Shown: one piece after another, positions 44,860 through 54,534 of the stretch | Layout: the number at the start of each line of letters is the position of its first letter | How positions within the stretch are numbered: position 1 is the first letter of the stretch | Source: Kluyvera ascorbata ATCC 33433 | Lineage (GTDB): Bacteria > Pseudomonadota > Gammaproteobacteria > Enterobacterales > Enterobacteriaceae | Direction of reading: 5' to 3' | Assembly (NCBI RefSeq): GCF_000735365.1 | Contig: NZ_JMPL01000004.1 | Location: forward strand, 1 to 64,000 | Length of the DNA: 64,000 nucleotides | Position numbers and translations under genes: made by a program | The notes under the pieces: generated by a model | Told to the model about the DNA's origin: nothing | What the model saw: the letters and a program-made list of their open reading frames with translations, nothing else | Databases searched by the model: none

Positions 44860-46452
44860 TTATTTTTGGTAGATTTTGGATAAATCCTGGAACATATAGA
44901 CCGGTTTTGGTTCCGCTTCCTGAGTCCCGCCAAAGCGTTTATCTACCGCAACGACCGCGTTACTGTAGGCAATCGGGTAGTAGGTCATGTCCGTCGCCAC
45001 CACCTGCTGCAACTGCTTATAGATGGCGCCGCGCTTCGCGCTGTCGGTTTCCGTAGCGCCTTTATCCCACAGCGCATCAAACTGTGGATTTTTATAATGC
45101 GCGTAGTTGTAGGCTTCATTGCTCATAAACAGCGATTTATAGCCGTCCGGCTCAGAACCCATGATGTAACCACCGAGGCTCAGCTCGTAGCCGGTGTTTT
45201 TCATATCAAGGCTACGTTGCGACATGGCATTTGCATCCAGCGGCAACAGCTCAACGTTGATGCCCAGCGCTTTGAGCTGCTGCTGAATATACAGCCCCAT
45301 GCTCTCCTGGGTTTTGTTGGTGTTGATGTAGGCCAGACGCAACTTCAGGTCGCTCGGCGCGCCGGAGGCTTTCAGCAATGCTTTGGCTTTTTCCAGGTCG
45401 TAGGCGTACTGTTCAACGTCATCAGAGTGATACAGCGTGTCTGGGGTCAGGAACGAGGTGGCCGGTTTCGCGTAATCGAGCGAGGTAAAGGCCGTGGTGA
45501 CCAGATCGTTTTTATTCAGCGCATAAGCAATTGCCTGACGCAGCGCTTTGCTCTGCATAACCGGGACATTCTGGTTAAAGACCATGTAGGCCAGACGCCC
45601 TTCAGGATAGGTCACGAAATTAAACTTATCGGTCTTTTTCAGGCGTGACACGTCCTGCGGGTCAATCATCTTGAGGTTGATCTCGCCGTTTTGCAGCGCA
45701 AGGTTGGCCGAGTTACTGTCTTTCGCAAAGCGATAGGTCACGGAATCAAGCTTCGGCTTGCCATTCCAGTAACCGTCAAAACGCGTCAGCGCGTAATACT
45801 GACCCGCACGATACTCTTTAAATTTGAAAGGCCCAGAGCCAACCGGCGCATCGTTTCTGCCGCTCTTTTCCAGATCGTTTTCGTTAGCAAACACGTGCTG
45901 TGGGATCGGGTAGATCTGCACCAGCGTGCCGACGAACGCCGCGCTAACCTGCGGTAAGGTGAATTTCACCGTTAAGTCATCGACCTTGCTGACCTGCACC
46001 GGCTTACCGCCGTACATGAACATGCTGCGGAAGAAGCTGTGCTGCTTTTCATCCAACAACTTATTAAACGTAAACACCACGTCGTCGGCGGTGATTGGCT
46101 GACCATCCTGCCACGTCAGGTTCGGTTTGAGTTTCAGGATATAGCTCAGGTTATCCGCCGACGGCTCCAGGCTTTCCGCCAGACCCCATTCGATTTTGCC
46201 ATCGTTGTAGCTGTATAGCGGGGCATAAAGCGCCTGCATAATGGTCAGCGTGGTGCGGTCGCTGGCATAAATAGGGTTCACCGCCAGCGGGTCGCCGGAA
46301 GTAATGCCGATAATCAGCGAACCACCCTTTTTTGGCGCGCTGTCGCTGCTGGCGGCAGGAGCGTTAATCGTTTCTTTATTTTTGGCATCATCACAGCCCG
46401 TTAAACCCAGCGCCAGTGAAATTAACGCTGTGGGAACCCATAATTTACGCAT
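44860..46452 (-). CDS. Periplasmic peptide-binding lipoprotein (SBP family 5)
   Basis: A 530-residue family-5 binding protein. The signal sequence ends in a lipobox, LTGC (Cys20), so the protein is probably a lipoprotein rather than free as in DppA/OppA. Domain signatures: GGSLIIGITSGDPLAVNPIYA, LKPNLTWQDGQPITADDVVFT (split: LKPNLTWQDGQ and ADDVVFTFNKL), and the C-terminal GGYIMGSEPDGYKSLF. It delivers a peptide or peptide-like ligand to the permease encoded downstream. In E. coli the allantoin genes are near selU; here this transporter lies at that point. Confidence 0.92.
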   Translation of the reverse strand: MRKLWVPTALISLALGLTGCDDAKNKETINAPAASSDSAPKKGGSLIIGITSGDPLAVNPIYASDRTTLTIMQALYAPLYSYNDGKIEWGLAESLEPSADNLSYILKLKPNLTWQDGQPITADDVVFTFNKLLDEKQHSFFRSMFMYGGKPVQVSKVDDLTVKFTLPQVSAAFVGTLVQIYPIPQHVFANENDLEKSGRNDAPVGSGPFKFKEYRAGQYYALTRFDGYWNGKPKLDSVTYRFAKDSNSANLALQNGEINLKMIDPQDVSRLKKTDKFNFVTYPEGRLAYMVFNQNVPVMQSKALRQAIAYALNKNDLVTTAFTSLDYAKPATSFLTPDTLYHSDDVEQYAYDLEKAKALLKASGAPSDLKLRLAYINTNKTQESMGLYIQQQLKALGINVELLPLDANAMSQRSLDMKNTGYELSLGGYIMGSEPDGYKSLFMSNEAYNYAHYKNPQFDALWDKGATETDSAKRGAIYKQLQQVVATDMTYYPIAYSNAVVAVDKRFGGTQEAEPKPVYMFQDLSKIYQK

Positions 46453-46838
46453 GCTTCATTAACTCCTTACCCTTAAATTTTTAATTCTTTCAAAGAAATA
46501 AATGAACGGACCGGTGTTATTAAGATATTTCACAACCTTTTCATTGCGCAGGACTTTATGTCTATCCCGTTTAATTATTTACGCGCTATATAAACGCGAT
46601 TATCAATCGCTAAGCAATTGAATCCACTTCACATTGCTAACAGGTTCACAGTTCCGACCATATAAAATAAAGCGTGTAATATCAGATAGATAATTTCGCT
46701 AATAGTCGTAAAAAACGAATAAAACCACGGAATTGAATATTGGGAATTATAACCAGCTGATGTGTAACAAAAAAGCGGGAAACGAGGCGAGAGTTAGATG
46801 TTATTTAGCTAAGGAAAGATAAAAATAAACTAAGCAAA
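46453..46838. other. AT-rich intergenic region upstream of the binding-protein gene
   Basis: About 390 bp with markedly low GC and no supported ORF. It must contain the promoter of the ABC operon. TATAAA-type tracts occur near 46660, but I see no clear -35/-10 pair or regulator palindrome. Such AT-rich DNA could bind H-NS. Confidence 0.5.
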
Positions 46839-46855
46839 GGGCGGCAATGCCGCCC
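46839..46855 (-). terminator. Terminator after the porin gene
   Basis: GGGCGGC-AAT-GCCGCCC, 12 bp after the porin stop. Flanking A-run and TTTGCTT make it a plausible terminator on the minus strand; the plus-strand T-run suggests it could work both ways. Confidence 0.8.
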
Positions 46856-46866
46856 TTTTATTACGA

Positions 46867-48009
46867 TTAGAAATCGTAACGCAGACGAACCAGGTTCATA
46901 TCACCCAGGTCATCGGTACTGGAGGTGAATACGTGTTCGTAGTCAACACGGAAACCGTAATCCAGCTGGAAGCTGATACCTACGCCGTTGTCGATACGCT
47001 GGTAGTTGCGACCATTCACGTATTCAATACGGTCACCCATGAAGTATGGCTGAACGGATTTAAGCGCGTACTGACCCACTGGGATTTTGTAGCCCGCGAA
47101 GTATTCCACGCCCCATGCATCGCCCGCGAAGTAATCATGTACGGAAGATTTTTTGGTGGTCATGAAGTTCTGGTACCAGCCGCCGCCGAGGGAGAAGGTC
47201 CAGTTATCCGGCGTCCAGCTCAGCGCGGTACCCAGGATGTTCTGATCGTAGGTTTTGCTTTCGCTGCTGTAGGTGGTGTTCATATCAGCACGGGTGTAGT
47301 TCCATGCCGTACCCCAGCTCAGGTCATCGGTGATGTGGTAATCCACGCCCAGTGAACCGCCGCCTTTACGTTTGTAAAGCAGGCCGTTGTTCAGGTTCAG
47401 GTCATCGTTGAACAGGTAAGAAGCGTAGAGGTCCACGTCACCTACAGTTTTCTTATACTTCAGGGATTTACGAGTACGGTAAGAACCATCGTAGTCACCG
47501 TTGATACCGTTACCTGGCGCCTGACCAATCATGTCATAGTCCCAGATATCGGTTTTCGCGCCGACCACATCGTAGTAGATGCTGTTCTGTTGACCGAAGG
47601 TCAGCGTACCCCAGGTATCGCTCTTCAGGCCGGTGTAAAGCATACGACGGGTAGTGTTGTTCGCGCCTTCAGCGTAGTGGTTATCCCAGTCGAAGACCGC
47701 TGGAATGTTGACACCTAGCTCGTAGTAGCTGACCCAGCTGATGTCATCAAACAGGTAGTAGTCAGCTGCGAAACGGAAACGGGTGCCGCCGTCAAAGCCA
47801 TTACGTTTGTAAGAGCCTTTGTCGCCGTCGCCGGTCATCATGTTGAACTGCGGACGAATACTCCCGCCCACGGTGAAGTTCAGACGGCTCAGCGGGTTAC
47901 CAGCCTGAGGATCCTGCTTGAGCAGGGTAATTTCAGCCTGGGATGCGAAAGACGTCAATGCCACTGCAGCGCCGATCGAGATCGCCAGCGCTTTCATTTT
48001 TATAGTCAT
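46867..48009 (-). CDS. Outer-membrane porin (Gram-negative porin family)
   Basis: A 380-residue porin. Signal peptide ends FASQA/EITLL. The mature protein is a string of alternating amphipathic beta-strands (NFTVGGSIRPQFN, TRFRFAADYYLF, WGTLTFGQQNSIYYDV) and ends in the BAM recognition signature MNLVRLRYDF. It is general-porin-like but not OmpC/OmpF; perhaps a substrate-specific channel. AAGGA lies before ATG 48009. Same strand as the ABC operon but separated by a terminator and a long gap; co-operation in peptide uptake is only a guess. Confidence 0.88.
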   Translation of the reverse strand: MTIKMKALAISIGAAVALTSFASQAEITLLKQDPQAGNPLSRLNFTVGGSIRPQFNMMTGDGDKGSYKRNGFDGGTRFRFAADYYLFDDISWVSYYELGVNIPAVFDWDNHYAEGANNTTRRMLYTGLKSDTWGTLTFGQQNSIYYDVVGAKTDIWDYDMIGQAPGNGINGDYDGSYRTRKSLKYKKTVGDVDLYASYLFNDDLNLNNGLLYKRKGGGSLGVDYHITDDLSWGTAWNYTRADMNTTYSSESKTYDQNILGTALSWTPDNWTFSLGGGWYQNFMTTKKSSVHDYFAGDAWGVEYFAGYKIPVGQYALKSVQPYFMGDRIEYVNGRNYQRIDNGVGISFQLDYGFRVDYEHVFTSSTDDLGDMNLVRLRYDF

Positions 48010-48190
48010 TATTTTTCCTTGATAGATTACGTGCCATCTATTTGGCACACAAATCTTATCGTTTATTAATAAATTACACCTGACTGATTTTTAATGAAAC
48101 GTGCGACTTAGCGCTGCAGAATTACCGAATGGTGCCCTAAAACGGGCAAATTGATGAAAGGATGAGCAATTTTGCGGGTGCGGAAAGTGA

Positions 48191-48257
48191 CCCGGCGGCG
48201 CTGCGCTTGGCCGGGCTACTCATAATCTGTAGCCCGGGCGAGCACAGCGCCGCCGGG
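48191..48257. repeat. BIME: two facing REP units
   Basis: Arms CCCGGCGGCGCTGCGC ... and ... GCGCCGCCGGG around a central CTACTCATAATCTGTAG; imperfect. It lies between the ybbP stop and the porin promoter region. Confidence 0.85.
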
Positions 48258-48263
48258 AAATAG

Positions 48264-50678
48264 CTAGCTGGAAAACTGGCGGAACAGCGCCCTACCCTTA
48301 AGCAGACGCAGCCCCAATCCCCCGCCGCACAGCGACAGCAGCAGCGCCCCGCACAGCGGTAGCGCCACCCACAGCCGCCAGTCCGGTGACCACGGGAAGT
48401 CGAAAACCTTCGTTTGCAGCATCGCCAGCGCGGTCTCCGCGCCGATGGCCGCCACCAGCCCGGAAATCGCCCCTAGCAGGGCAAACTCCGCCCACAGCGT
48501 CAGACGCAGCAGCGACTTTCCGGCACCGAGAGTGCGATAAACCACCAGCTCCTGATGACGCTGGCGCATGCCAACCTGAACCTGCGCCAGCAGCAACAGC
48601 ACGCCGCAGGCGGTCACCAGAACCACCATCACCTCCAGCGCCCGGCTGACCTGCGCCAGCACCTGACCAACCTGTTTTAAGATAGCGCCAATGTCCAGCA
48701 GGCTCACGGTCGGGAATTCACGGTTTAGCTGAGTCAGCAGCGTCGTGCCGTGGTCCCAGCGGAAGCTGGTGAGCCAGCTTTGCGGCTGACCGTCTAGCGC
48801 ACCGTCCGGGAAGATAAAGAAGAAGTTCGGCCGCAGGCTTTCCCAATCGACCTTACGAATGCTGCTTACCTTCGCCGTAAAGTCCTGGGTATCACCGGTG
48901 AAGGTCACGCTATCGCCAAGGCCAATGTTCAGCCGCTGCGCCAGCCCTTCCTCAATAGAAACCTCCCCTGATTTTGGCGGCCAGACGCCTGCCACCAGCG
49001 GGTTATGCTGCGGCCGCTGATTTTGCCAGGTAAGGTTCAACTCGCGGTTCAACGATTCATCTTTATTACCTTCGGTGCTATGACCGTTGATCTGGGTGAG
49101 ACGCGCGCGAACGATCGGGTAAAACGCCGCCGGGATCACCTGATGCTCCGCCAGGAAGGTTTTCACCTCACTCACCTGCTCCGGGGCAATGTTGATCAGA
49201 AAATAGTTCGGGCTTTCCGGCGGTAGCTGCTGTTGCCAGCGATCCAGAAGATCGCCACGCAGCACCAGCAGCAGCGCCAGCAGCATAAACGAAAGCGAGA
49301 ACGCTGCCAGTTGGCTAAGCGTCGACCACGGCTGGCGCAGCAGACGATTCACCGCCAGACGTAGCGGCAGCGCGCGCAAAGTGATGCGCTTCAACACCTT
49401 GAGTAGCAGCCAACCCACCAGCCCGCACAGCGCCGCCAGCACCACCGCGCCCGCCAGCACCGACCACAGCAGCGGGCTACCGCCCATCAACCACGCCAGC
49501 AGTACTACCGTGACGATACAGACCAACGGCAGGTAAATTTTCAGCGGCCAGACGTTGGCCACTATGTCCTGTCGCAGCACGCGCAGCGGCTGAGTGGCCA
49601 GCAGTAACCGGTACGGACGCAGCCCGACCAGCAGCGAAATCATCGTCATTGACCCCACCGCCCACAGCCACGGCCAGGCGCTAGCGGCAGGTAATGCCGC
49701 TGGCAGCACCGGCTTGAGCAGCGCTAGCAGGACCGACTCAAACAGCAGACCCATCGCCCCACCCGCCAGCGCCGAAAGCGCCAGCAGCAGCACCCACTGG
49801 CCGATAATCAGTTTGCGCAGCTGCGACCGTCCGGCACCTAAGGTTTTCAGCACCGCCACCAGATCGTAGCGACTGCGGCAGTAGTGGCCCATCGCCACCG
49901 CCACGGCAGCCACCGCCAGCAGCAGCGTCAGAAGTGCCGAGAGCAACAGGAACTGCTGGGAGCGCTGTAGCGATTTGCCTAACGCACCGTCGTCCTGATC
50001 CGGGCCAATCCAGCGGTGCTCAGGCTTGAGCTGAGGCAGCAACCAGCTTTCGTAGCTGGCAAGCTGCGCGGGCGTGCCGGCAAACTTATAGCTCCAGCTT
50101 ACCCGGCTACCGGGCTGTACCGCGCCGGTTTTCGCCACGTCGGCCAGGTTCATCATCAGCCGGGGCGCCATCTGGAACGGGTTAAAGCCGCTGTCAGGCT
50201 CCTGCACCACTTCCCCGGCAATACGCAGCGTGGCGTCGCCAACGTCAAGGTTATCGCCGGTTTTCAGATTCAGCAGCGCCATCAGGCGGGGAGCCAGCAG
50301 CACCGTCCCGGCCTGCGGTTTCAGGCCCGCCGGTTCGGTTTGCAGGTCGCCGTACAGCGGGTAGCTGTCATCCACCGCTTTCACGTCGGCAAGCTGCGGC
50401 GTATCGCCCGCCCAGGTCATGGTCGAGAAGTTAATTTTTTCGCCAACCGTGAGTCCCTGAGCGCGCGCGTGCTCAATCCACTGCGTTGGGGCTTCACGCG
50501 AACTGCGCAGCACCCGATCGCCCGCCATATATTCACGGCTTTGTTGATTGAGCCCTTTGTCCATGCGGTCGCTGATGCTGCCCAGCGCCAGCACGCAGGC
50601 CACCGCCAGGCTCAGCGCCAGCCAGACAATCAGCAGCGACGGCGAGCGCCACTCCCGCCAGAACCAGCGTAAAATCAT
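48264..50678 (-). CDS. ybbP: YbbP, large ABC-transporter permease (FtsX/MacB-type)
   Basis: An 804-residue permease with two FtsX-like halves: an N-terminal helix (LLIVWLALSLAVACVLALGS), a periplasmic domain, three helices near the middle, then a second periplasmic domain and three C-terminal helices (LGLRLLKG near the end). Works with the YbbA ATPase; substrate unknown, with roles in export of lipids or fatty compounds proposed because of linkage to tesA. The ATG overlaps the ybbA stop (ATGA). Confidence 0.94.
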   Translation of the reverse strand: MILRWFWREWRSPSLLIVWLALSLAVACVLALGSISDRMDKGLNQQSREYMAGDRVLRSSREAPTQWIEHARAQGLTVGEKINFSTMTWAGDTPQLADVKAVDDSYPLYGDLQTEPAGLKPQAGTVLLAPRLMALLNLKTGDNLDVGDATLRIAGEVVQEPDSGFNPFQMAPRLMMNLADVAKTGAVQPGSRVSWSYKFAGTPAQLASYESWLLPQLKPEHRWIGPDQDDGALGKSLQRSQQFLLLSALLTLLLAVAAVAVAMGHYCRSRYDLVAVLKTLGAGRSQLRKLIIGQWVLLLALSALAGGAMGLLFESVLLALLKPVLPAALPAASAWPWLWAVGSMTMISLLVGLRPYRLLLATQPLRVLRQDIVANVWPLKIYLPLVCIVTVVLLAWLMGGSPLLWSVLAGAVVLAALCGLVGWLLLKVLKRITLRALPLRLAVNRLLRQPWSTLSQLAAFSLSFMLLALLLVLRGDLLDRWQQQLPPESPNYFLINIAPEQVSEVKTFLAEHQVIPAAFYPIVRARLTQINGHSTEGNKDESLNRELNLTWQNQRPQHNPLVAGVWPPKSGEVSIEEGLAQRLNIGLGDSVTFTGDTQDFTAKVSSIRKVDWESLRPNFFFIFPDGALDGQPQSWLTSFRWDHGTTLLTQLNREFPTVSLLDIGAILKQVGQVLAQVSRALEVMVVLVTACGVLLLLAQVQVGMRQRHQELVVYRTLGAGKSLLRLTLWAEFALLGAISGLVAAIGAETALAMLQTKVFDFPWSPDWRLWVALPLCGALLLSLCGGGLGLRLLKGRALFRQFSS

Positions 50679-51361
50679 GCCTCCTCCCGTAGCTGCCCGT
50701 CGACCAGCCGCAGCCGTCGGTCGCAGCGCGCGGCAAGCTGCGCATCGTGGGTCACCAGAATCAGCGTGGTGCCGTGTTCACGGTTAAGTGAGAAAAGCAG
50801 GTCGGCGATTTTGTCACCGGTCTGACGGTCGAGGTTGCCGGTCGGTTCATCGGCAAACAGCAGATCCGGGCGACCATTAAAGGCGCGCGCCAGCGCCACG
50901 CGCTGCTGTTCACCCCCGGAAAGCTGCGCCGGGAGATGGTGCAGACGCTTGCCTAACCCCAATTGTTCCAGCAATGCCTTTGCCCCCTGGCGGCTTTGCC
51001 CGTCACTTTCCCCACGCAGCAGCGCAGGCAGCTCAACGTTCTCCAGCGCATTAAGCGTTGGGATCAACATGAAGGACTGGAAAACGAAGCCGATATGCTG
51101 GGCACGCAGGCACGCTCGCGCTTCTTCATCGAGCTTCTCCAGCGGATGCCCCAGCAGCTTCACCTCGCCGCTGCTGCCGTCATCCAGCCCGGCCAGAATC
51201 GCCAGCAGCGTCGACTTCCCGGAGCCCGACTCGCCAATCAAAGCAAGGGTTTGCGCCGGTTTGACAATCAGGTTAACTCCGGTAAGGATGGAAAGCTCAT
51301 GCTCCCCCTGACCGACGGATTTCTTAAGATGATGCACTTCAAGTACGTTTTCCGCTGGCAT
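50675..51361 (-). CDS. ybbA: YbbA, ABC-transporter ATP-binding protein (LolD/MacB type)
   Basis: A 228-residue ATPase: Walker [11 protein letters not shown]-loop FQSFMLIP, signature [14 protein letters not shown], Walker [13 protein letters not shown], switch His VTHD. It powers YbbP. The first 33 bases of its coding region overlap, in antisense, the first 33 bases of tesA. Confidence 0.95.
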   Translation of the reverse strand: MPAENVLEVHHLKKSVGQGEHELSILTGVNLIVKPAQTLALIGESGSGKSTLLAILAGLDDGSSGEVKLLGHPLEKLDEEARACLRAQHIGFVFQSFMLIPTLNALENVELPALLRGESDGQSRQGAKALLEQLGLGKRLHHLPAQLSGGEQQRVALARAFNGRPDLLFADEPTGNLDRQTGDKIADLLFSLNREHGTTLILVTHDAQLAARCDRRLRLVDGQLREEA

Positions 51362-51961
51362 TTGCCTGTCCTGTTTTTGATTCTGTTTAGCCTGCGTGCC
51401 GCGGCGGCGGACACGCTGTTAGTGCTTGGCGACAGCCTTAGCGCGGGCTATCGCATGGCGGCCAATACGGCCTGGCCGGCGCTGTTGAACGATAAATGGC
51501 AACCTGACATCACGGTGGTGAACGCCAGTATTAGCGGCGATACCTCAGACCAGGGGCTAGCGCGCCTGCCCGCACTATTGCAACAACATAAACCACAATG
51601 GGTGCTGGTTGAACTCGGCGGCAACGATGGACTGCGCGGTTTTCAGCCGCAGCAAACCGAGAAAACGCTGCGCACGATTCTGCAACAGGTGAAAGCCGCC
51701 CATGCCCAACCGTTATTAATGCAAATTCGTCTGCCAGCAAACTACGGACGCCGCTATAATGAGGCCTTCAGCGCTGTATATCCGCGGCTCGCCAGCGAGT
51801 TTTCTATTCCACTGCTGCCCTTCTTCATGGAAGAGGTCTATCTCAAGCCGCAGTGGATGCAGGATGATGGCATTCATCCCAATCGTGACGCCCAGCCGTT
51901 TATTGCTGACTGGATGGCGACACGCCTGGCTCCATTAGTTAATCACGATGCCGGAAAGTAA
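51329..51961 (+). CDS. tesA: Acyl-CoA thioesterase I / protease I / lysophospholipase L1 TesA
   Basis: A 210-residue periplasmic GDSL/SGNH hydrolase. Signal peptide ends RAAA/ADTLL, followed by the nucleophile block GDSLSAGY, the oxyanion Gly in SGDTSDQG, GGNDGLRG and the catalytic Asp/His in DGIHPN. It cleaves acyl-thioesters and lysophospholipids. Start ATG 51329 (or 51332) gives the E. coli-like [13 protein letters not shown]; the open frame continues well upstream as an artefact of the antisense ybbA gene. Confidence 0.95.
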   Translation: MMHFKYVFRWHLPVLFLILFSLRAAAADTLLVLGDSLSAGYRMAANTAWPALLNDKWQPDITVVNASISGDTSDQGLARLPALLQQHKPQWVLVELGGNDGLRGFQPQQTEKTLRTILQQVKAAHAQPLLMQIRLPANYGRRYNEAFSAVYPRLASEFSIPLLPFFMEEVYLKPQWMQDDGIHPNRDAQPFIADWMATRLAPLVNHDAGK

Positions 51962-51983
51962 AGCGGTGTCTTCAGGTAAAGTT

Positions 51984-52751
51984 ATGCAAAAATCGGTCTT
52001 AATTACAGGATGTTCCAGCGGGATTGGCCTCGAAAGCGCGTTAGAACTGAAACGCCAGGGTTTTCGCGTACTGGCCGCCTGCCGCAAACCCGATGATGTG
52101 AAGCGCATGAACGGCATGGGGTTTACCGGAATATTGCTCGACCTCGACAGCCCGGAAAGCGTCGATAACGCCGCGGAGCAGGTGATCGCACTGACCAACA
52201 ATCGTCTGTTTGGTCTGTTTAATAACGCCGGATATGGCGTTTATGGGCCGCTGGAGAGCATCAGCCGCGCGCAAATGGTGCAGCAGTTTTCCGCCAACTT
52301 TTTCGGCGTCCACCAGCTAACCATGCGCCTGTTGCCAGCGATGATCCCGCACGGCGAAGGACGTATCGTCATGACGTCATCGGTGATGGGGCTTATCTCT
52401 ACGCCGGGCCGCGGTGCTTATGCCGCCAGCAAATACGCGCTGGAAGCCTGGTCAGACGCGCTGCGCATGGAGCTGCGCCATACGGGCGTGAAGGTGAGCC
52501 TGATTGAACCCGGCCCGATTCGTACCCGCTTTACCGAGAACGTCAACCAGACCAGCGATAAGCCGGTGGAGAATCCCGGCATTGCTGCACGCTTCACCCT
52601 AGGCCCGGATGCGGTGGTGGCGAAAGTGCGCCATGCGTTTATCAGCGATAAGCCGAAATTACGCTATCCGGTCACCCTGGTCACCCACGCGGTTGGCTGG
52701 CTGAAACGCCTGCTGCCGGGTCGTGCGATGGACAAAATTCTGCAGGGCTAA
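51984..52751 (+). CDS. ybbO: YbbO, short-chain dehydrogenase/reductase
   Basis: A classical SDR of about 255 residues: cofactor motif [12 protein letters not shown], catalytic Ser in TSSVMG and YAASK. E. coli YbbO is reported to reduce fatty aldehydes with NADPH, which fits linkage to tesA. ATG 51984 has AGG 7-8 bases upstream; an earlier ATG at 51948 overlapping tesA by 14 bases would match the longer E. coli annotation. Confidence 0.93.
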   Translation: MQKSVLITGCSSGIGLESALELKRQGFRVLAACRKPDDVKRMNGMGFTGILLDLDSPESVDNAAEQVIALTNNRLFGLFNNAGYGVYGPLESISRAQMVQQFSANFFGVHQLTMRLLPAMIPHGEGRIVMTSSVMGLISTPGRGAYAASKYALEAWSDALRMELRHTGVKVSLIEPGPIRTRFTENVNQTSDKPVENPGIAARFTLGPDAVVAKVRHAFISDKPKLRYPVTLVTHAVGWLKRLLPGRAMDKILQG

Positions 52752-52809
52752 GTTGAAGCCGACGCTTTTGCCCCCATCTCGAATACAAACCGACTACAGA
52801 GAAAGACCT

Positions 52810-53664
52810 ATGTCCGTACAGAATATCGTCAACATTACCGAAGCTAATCTCCACCAGACGCTGGAGCAATCCGTTACCACACCGGTGTTGTTCTACTTCT
52901 GGTCCGACCGTAGCCAGCACTGTCTGGAGCTGACGCCGGTGCTGGAAAATCTGGCCGCGCAGTACAACGGTCAATTTATTCTGGCGAAGGTCGACTGCGA
53001 CGCCGAGCAGATGGTCGCCTCTCAGTTTGGCCTGCGCTCTATCCCGACCGTTTATCTGTTCCAGAACGGCCAGCCGGTTGACGGCTTCCAGGGCCCGCAG
53101 CCGGAAGAGGCGATTCGCGCGCTGCTCGATAAAGTGCTGCCGCGTGAAGAAGAGCTGAAAGCACAGCAGGCGCTGGCGCTGATTCAGGAAGGCAACCATG
53201 CCGACGCGCTGCCGCTGCTGAAAGATGCCTGGCAGCTCTCCGGTCAGGACAGCCAGATTGGCCTGCTGCTGGCGGAAACGCAGATTGCGCTTAACCGTTC
53301 AGAAGAGGCAGAAGCGGTGCTGAAAACCATTCCGTTGCAGGACCAGGACACCCGCTATCAGGGGCTGGTTGCGCAGATCGAGCTGCTGAAGCAGGCAGCA
53401 GATACGCCGGAAATTCAGCAATTGCAGCAAGAAGTAGAGGCCAACCCAGAAGATGCCGCGCTGGCCTCGAAGCTGGCGCTTCAGCTGCATCAGGTGGGCC
53501 GTAACGAAGAGGCGCTGGAGCTGCTGTTCAGCCACCTGCGTAAAGATTTAGGCGCGGCCGATGGTCAGGCGCGCAAAATGCTGCAGGAAATTCTGGCGGC
53601 GCTCGGTACCGGTGATGCGTTGGCGTCGAAGTATCGTCGCCAGCTGTATTCGCTGCTGTACTAA
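52810..53664 (+). CDS. cnoX: YbbN/CnoX, thioredoxin-like chaperone
   Basis: A 284-residue protein: thioredoxin domain (residues 1-110) and TPR region (about 115-284). The active-site motif is SQHC, lacking the first Cys, as in E. coli YbbN; it therefore cannot act as a normal thioredoxin. It binds unfolded proteins under hypochlorous-acid stress and hands them to GroEL and DnaK. ATG 52810 is the standard start ([16 protein letters not shown]). Confidence 0.94.
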   Translation: MSVQNIVNITEANLHQTLEQSVTTPVLFYFWSDRSQHCLELTPVLENLAAQYNGQFILAKVDCDAEQMVASQFGLRSIPTVYLFQNGQPVDGFQGPQPEEAIRALLDKVLPREEELKAQQALALIQEGNHADALPLLKDAWQLSGQDSQIGLLLAETQIALNRSEEAEAVLKTIPLQDQDTRYQGLVAQIELLKQAADTPEIQQLQQEVEANPEDAALASKLALQLHQVGRNEEALELLFSHLRKDLGAADGQARKMLQEILAALGTGDALASKYRRQLYSLLY

Positions 53665-53672
53665 CGGTGTGA

Positions 53673-53740
53673 TTCCCGGGGTCGCTTCGCTTGGCCGGGC
53701 TACGTTTTGGTAGCCCGGCCAAGCGAAGCGACCCCGGGAA
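53673..53740. repeat. BIME with 31-bp perfect arms
   Basis: The arm at 53673-53703 is exactly complementary to 53710-53740, with a 6-base loop (GTTTTG). The arms end in the GTAGCCCGG REP core. It lies between the convergent ybbN and fetB genes and could stop transcription both ways. Perfect arms suggest a recent or gene-converted copy. Confidence 0.93.
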
Positions 53741-53748
53741 ATCTCACG

Positions 53749-54534
53749 CTACGCGCGTTTCTTCAGCTGTGTCACCACCAGCTGATGGCGGGCGTTGTAA
53801 AACTTCCGGTAGGTCAGATAGCAGGCAATAATGGTCGACAGGCTGGCGGTTGAGAGCAGCATAAATGTCACCATAATCTGATATTTAATCGCTTTGACCG
53901 GGTCGATACCGGCAAAAATCAGCCCGGACATCATTCCCGGCAAACTCACCAACCCCACAGTTTTTGCCGAATCCACGGTCGGGATCAGCGACGCTCGAAT
54001 ACTTTCGCGAATCAGGCGTGCGGAAGCCATTTTCGGCGTAGCTCCCAGACTCAGCTTCTCCTGAATTTGCTGCTGCTCGGCGCTAAAGCGCTGCCCCAGG
54101 TTGTTGTAACACAGCCCCACAGCAATCATCGCATTCCCGGCAATCATCCCGGAAATAGGGATAACCTGCATCGGCACAAAGGCAATGGAGCCGGAGAACA
54201 CCAGCACCGCCAGCGTTAGCCCCGCGCCGGTGGTAATGGCGATAAACGATGACACAAAGGCTTTATCGATATACTTACTGCGCTTTTGCGCGTTGTACGC
54301 CGCGTTGAAGCAGATAAACAGCACCATGCACAGCGTCAGCACCGCGTGATTAACGTTGAAGATATATTTCAGCACGTAGCCGACGATAATCAGCTGCACC
54401 ACCGCCCGGCAGATACTCCAGATAATGTCTTTTTCCAGCGCCAGCTTTTCCCGGTAGCTCACCAGGATGGCCACCAGTACCAGCACCATCGACAGCGCCA
54501 GCGATTGGTTAGTGATGATATGTTCGCTATTCAT
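53749..54534 (-). CDS. fetB: FetB (YbbM), iron export permease
   Basis: A 261-residue membrane protein matching E. coli FetB (UPF0014): about seven helices and the conserved VDSAKTVGLVSLPGMMSG. With FetA it exports iron and lowers oxidative stress. The start overlaps the fetA stop by 8 bases. It ends against the BIME. Confidence 0.94.
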   Translation of the reverse strand: MNSEHIITNQSLALSMVLVLVAILVSYREKLALEKDIIWSICRAVVQLIIVGYVLKYIFNVNHAVLTLCMVLFICFNAAYNAQKRSKYIDKAFVSSFIAITTGAGLTLAVLVFSGSIAFVPMQVIPISGMIAGNAMIAVGLCYNNLGQRFSAEQQQIQEKLSLGATPKMASARLIRESIRASLIPTVDSAKTVGLVSLPGMMSGLIFAGIDPVKAIKYQIMVTFMLLSTASLSTIIACYLTYRKFYNARHQLVVTQLKKRA

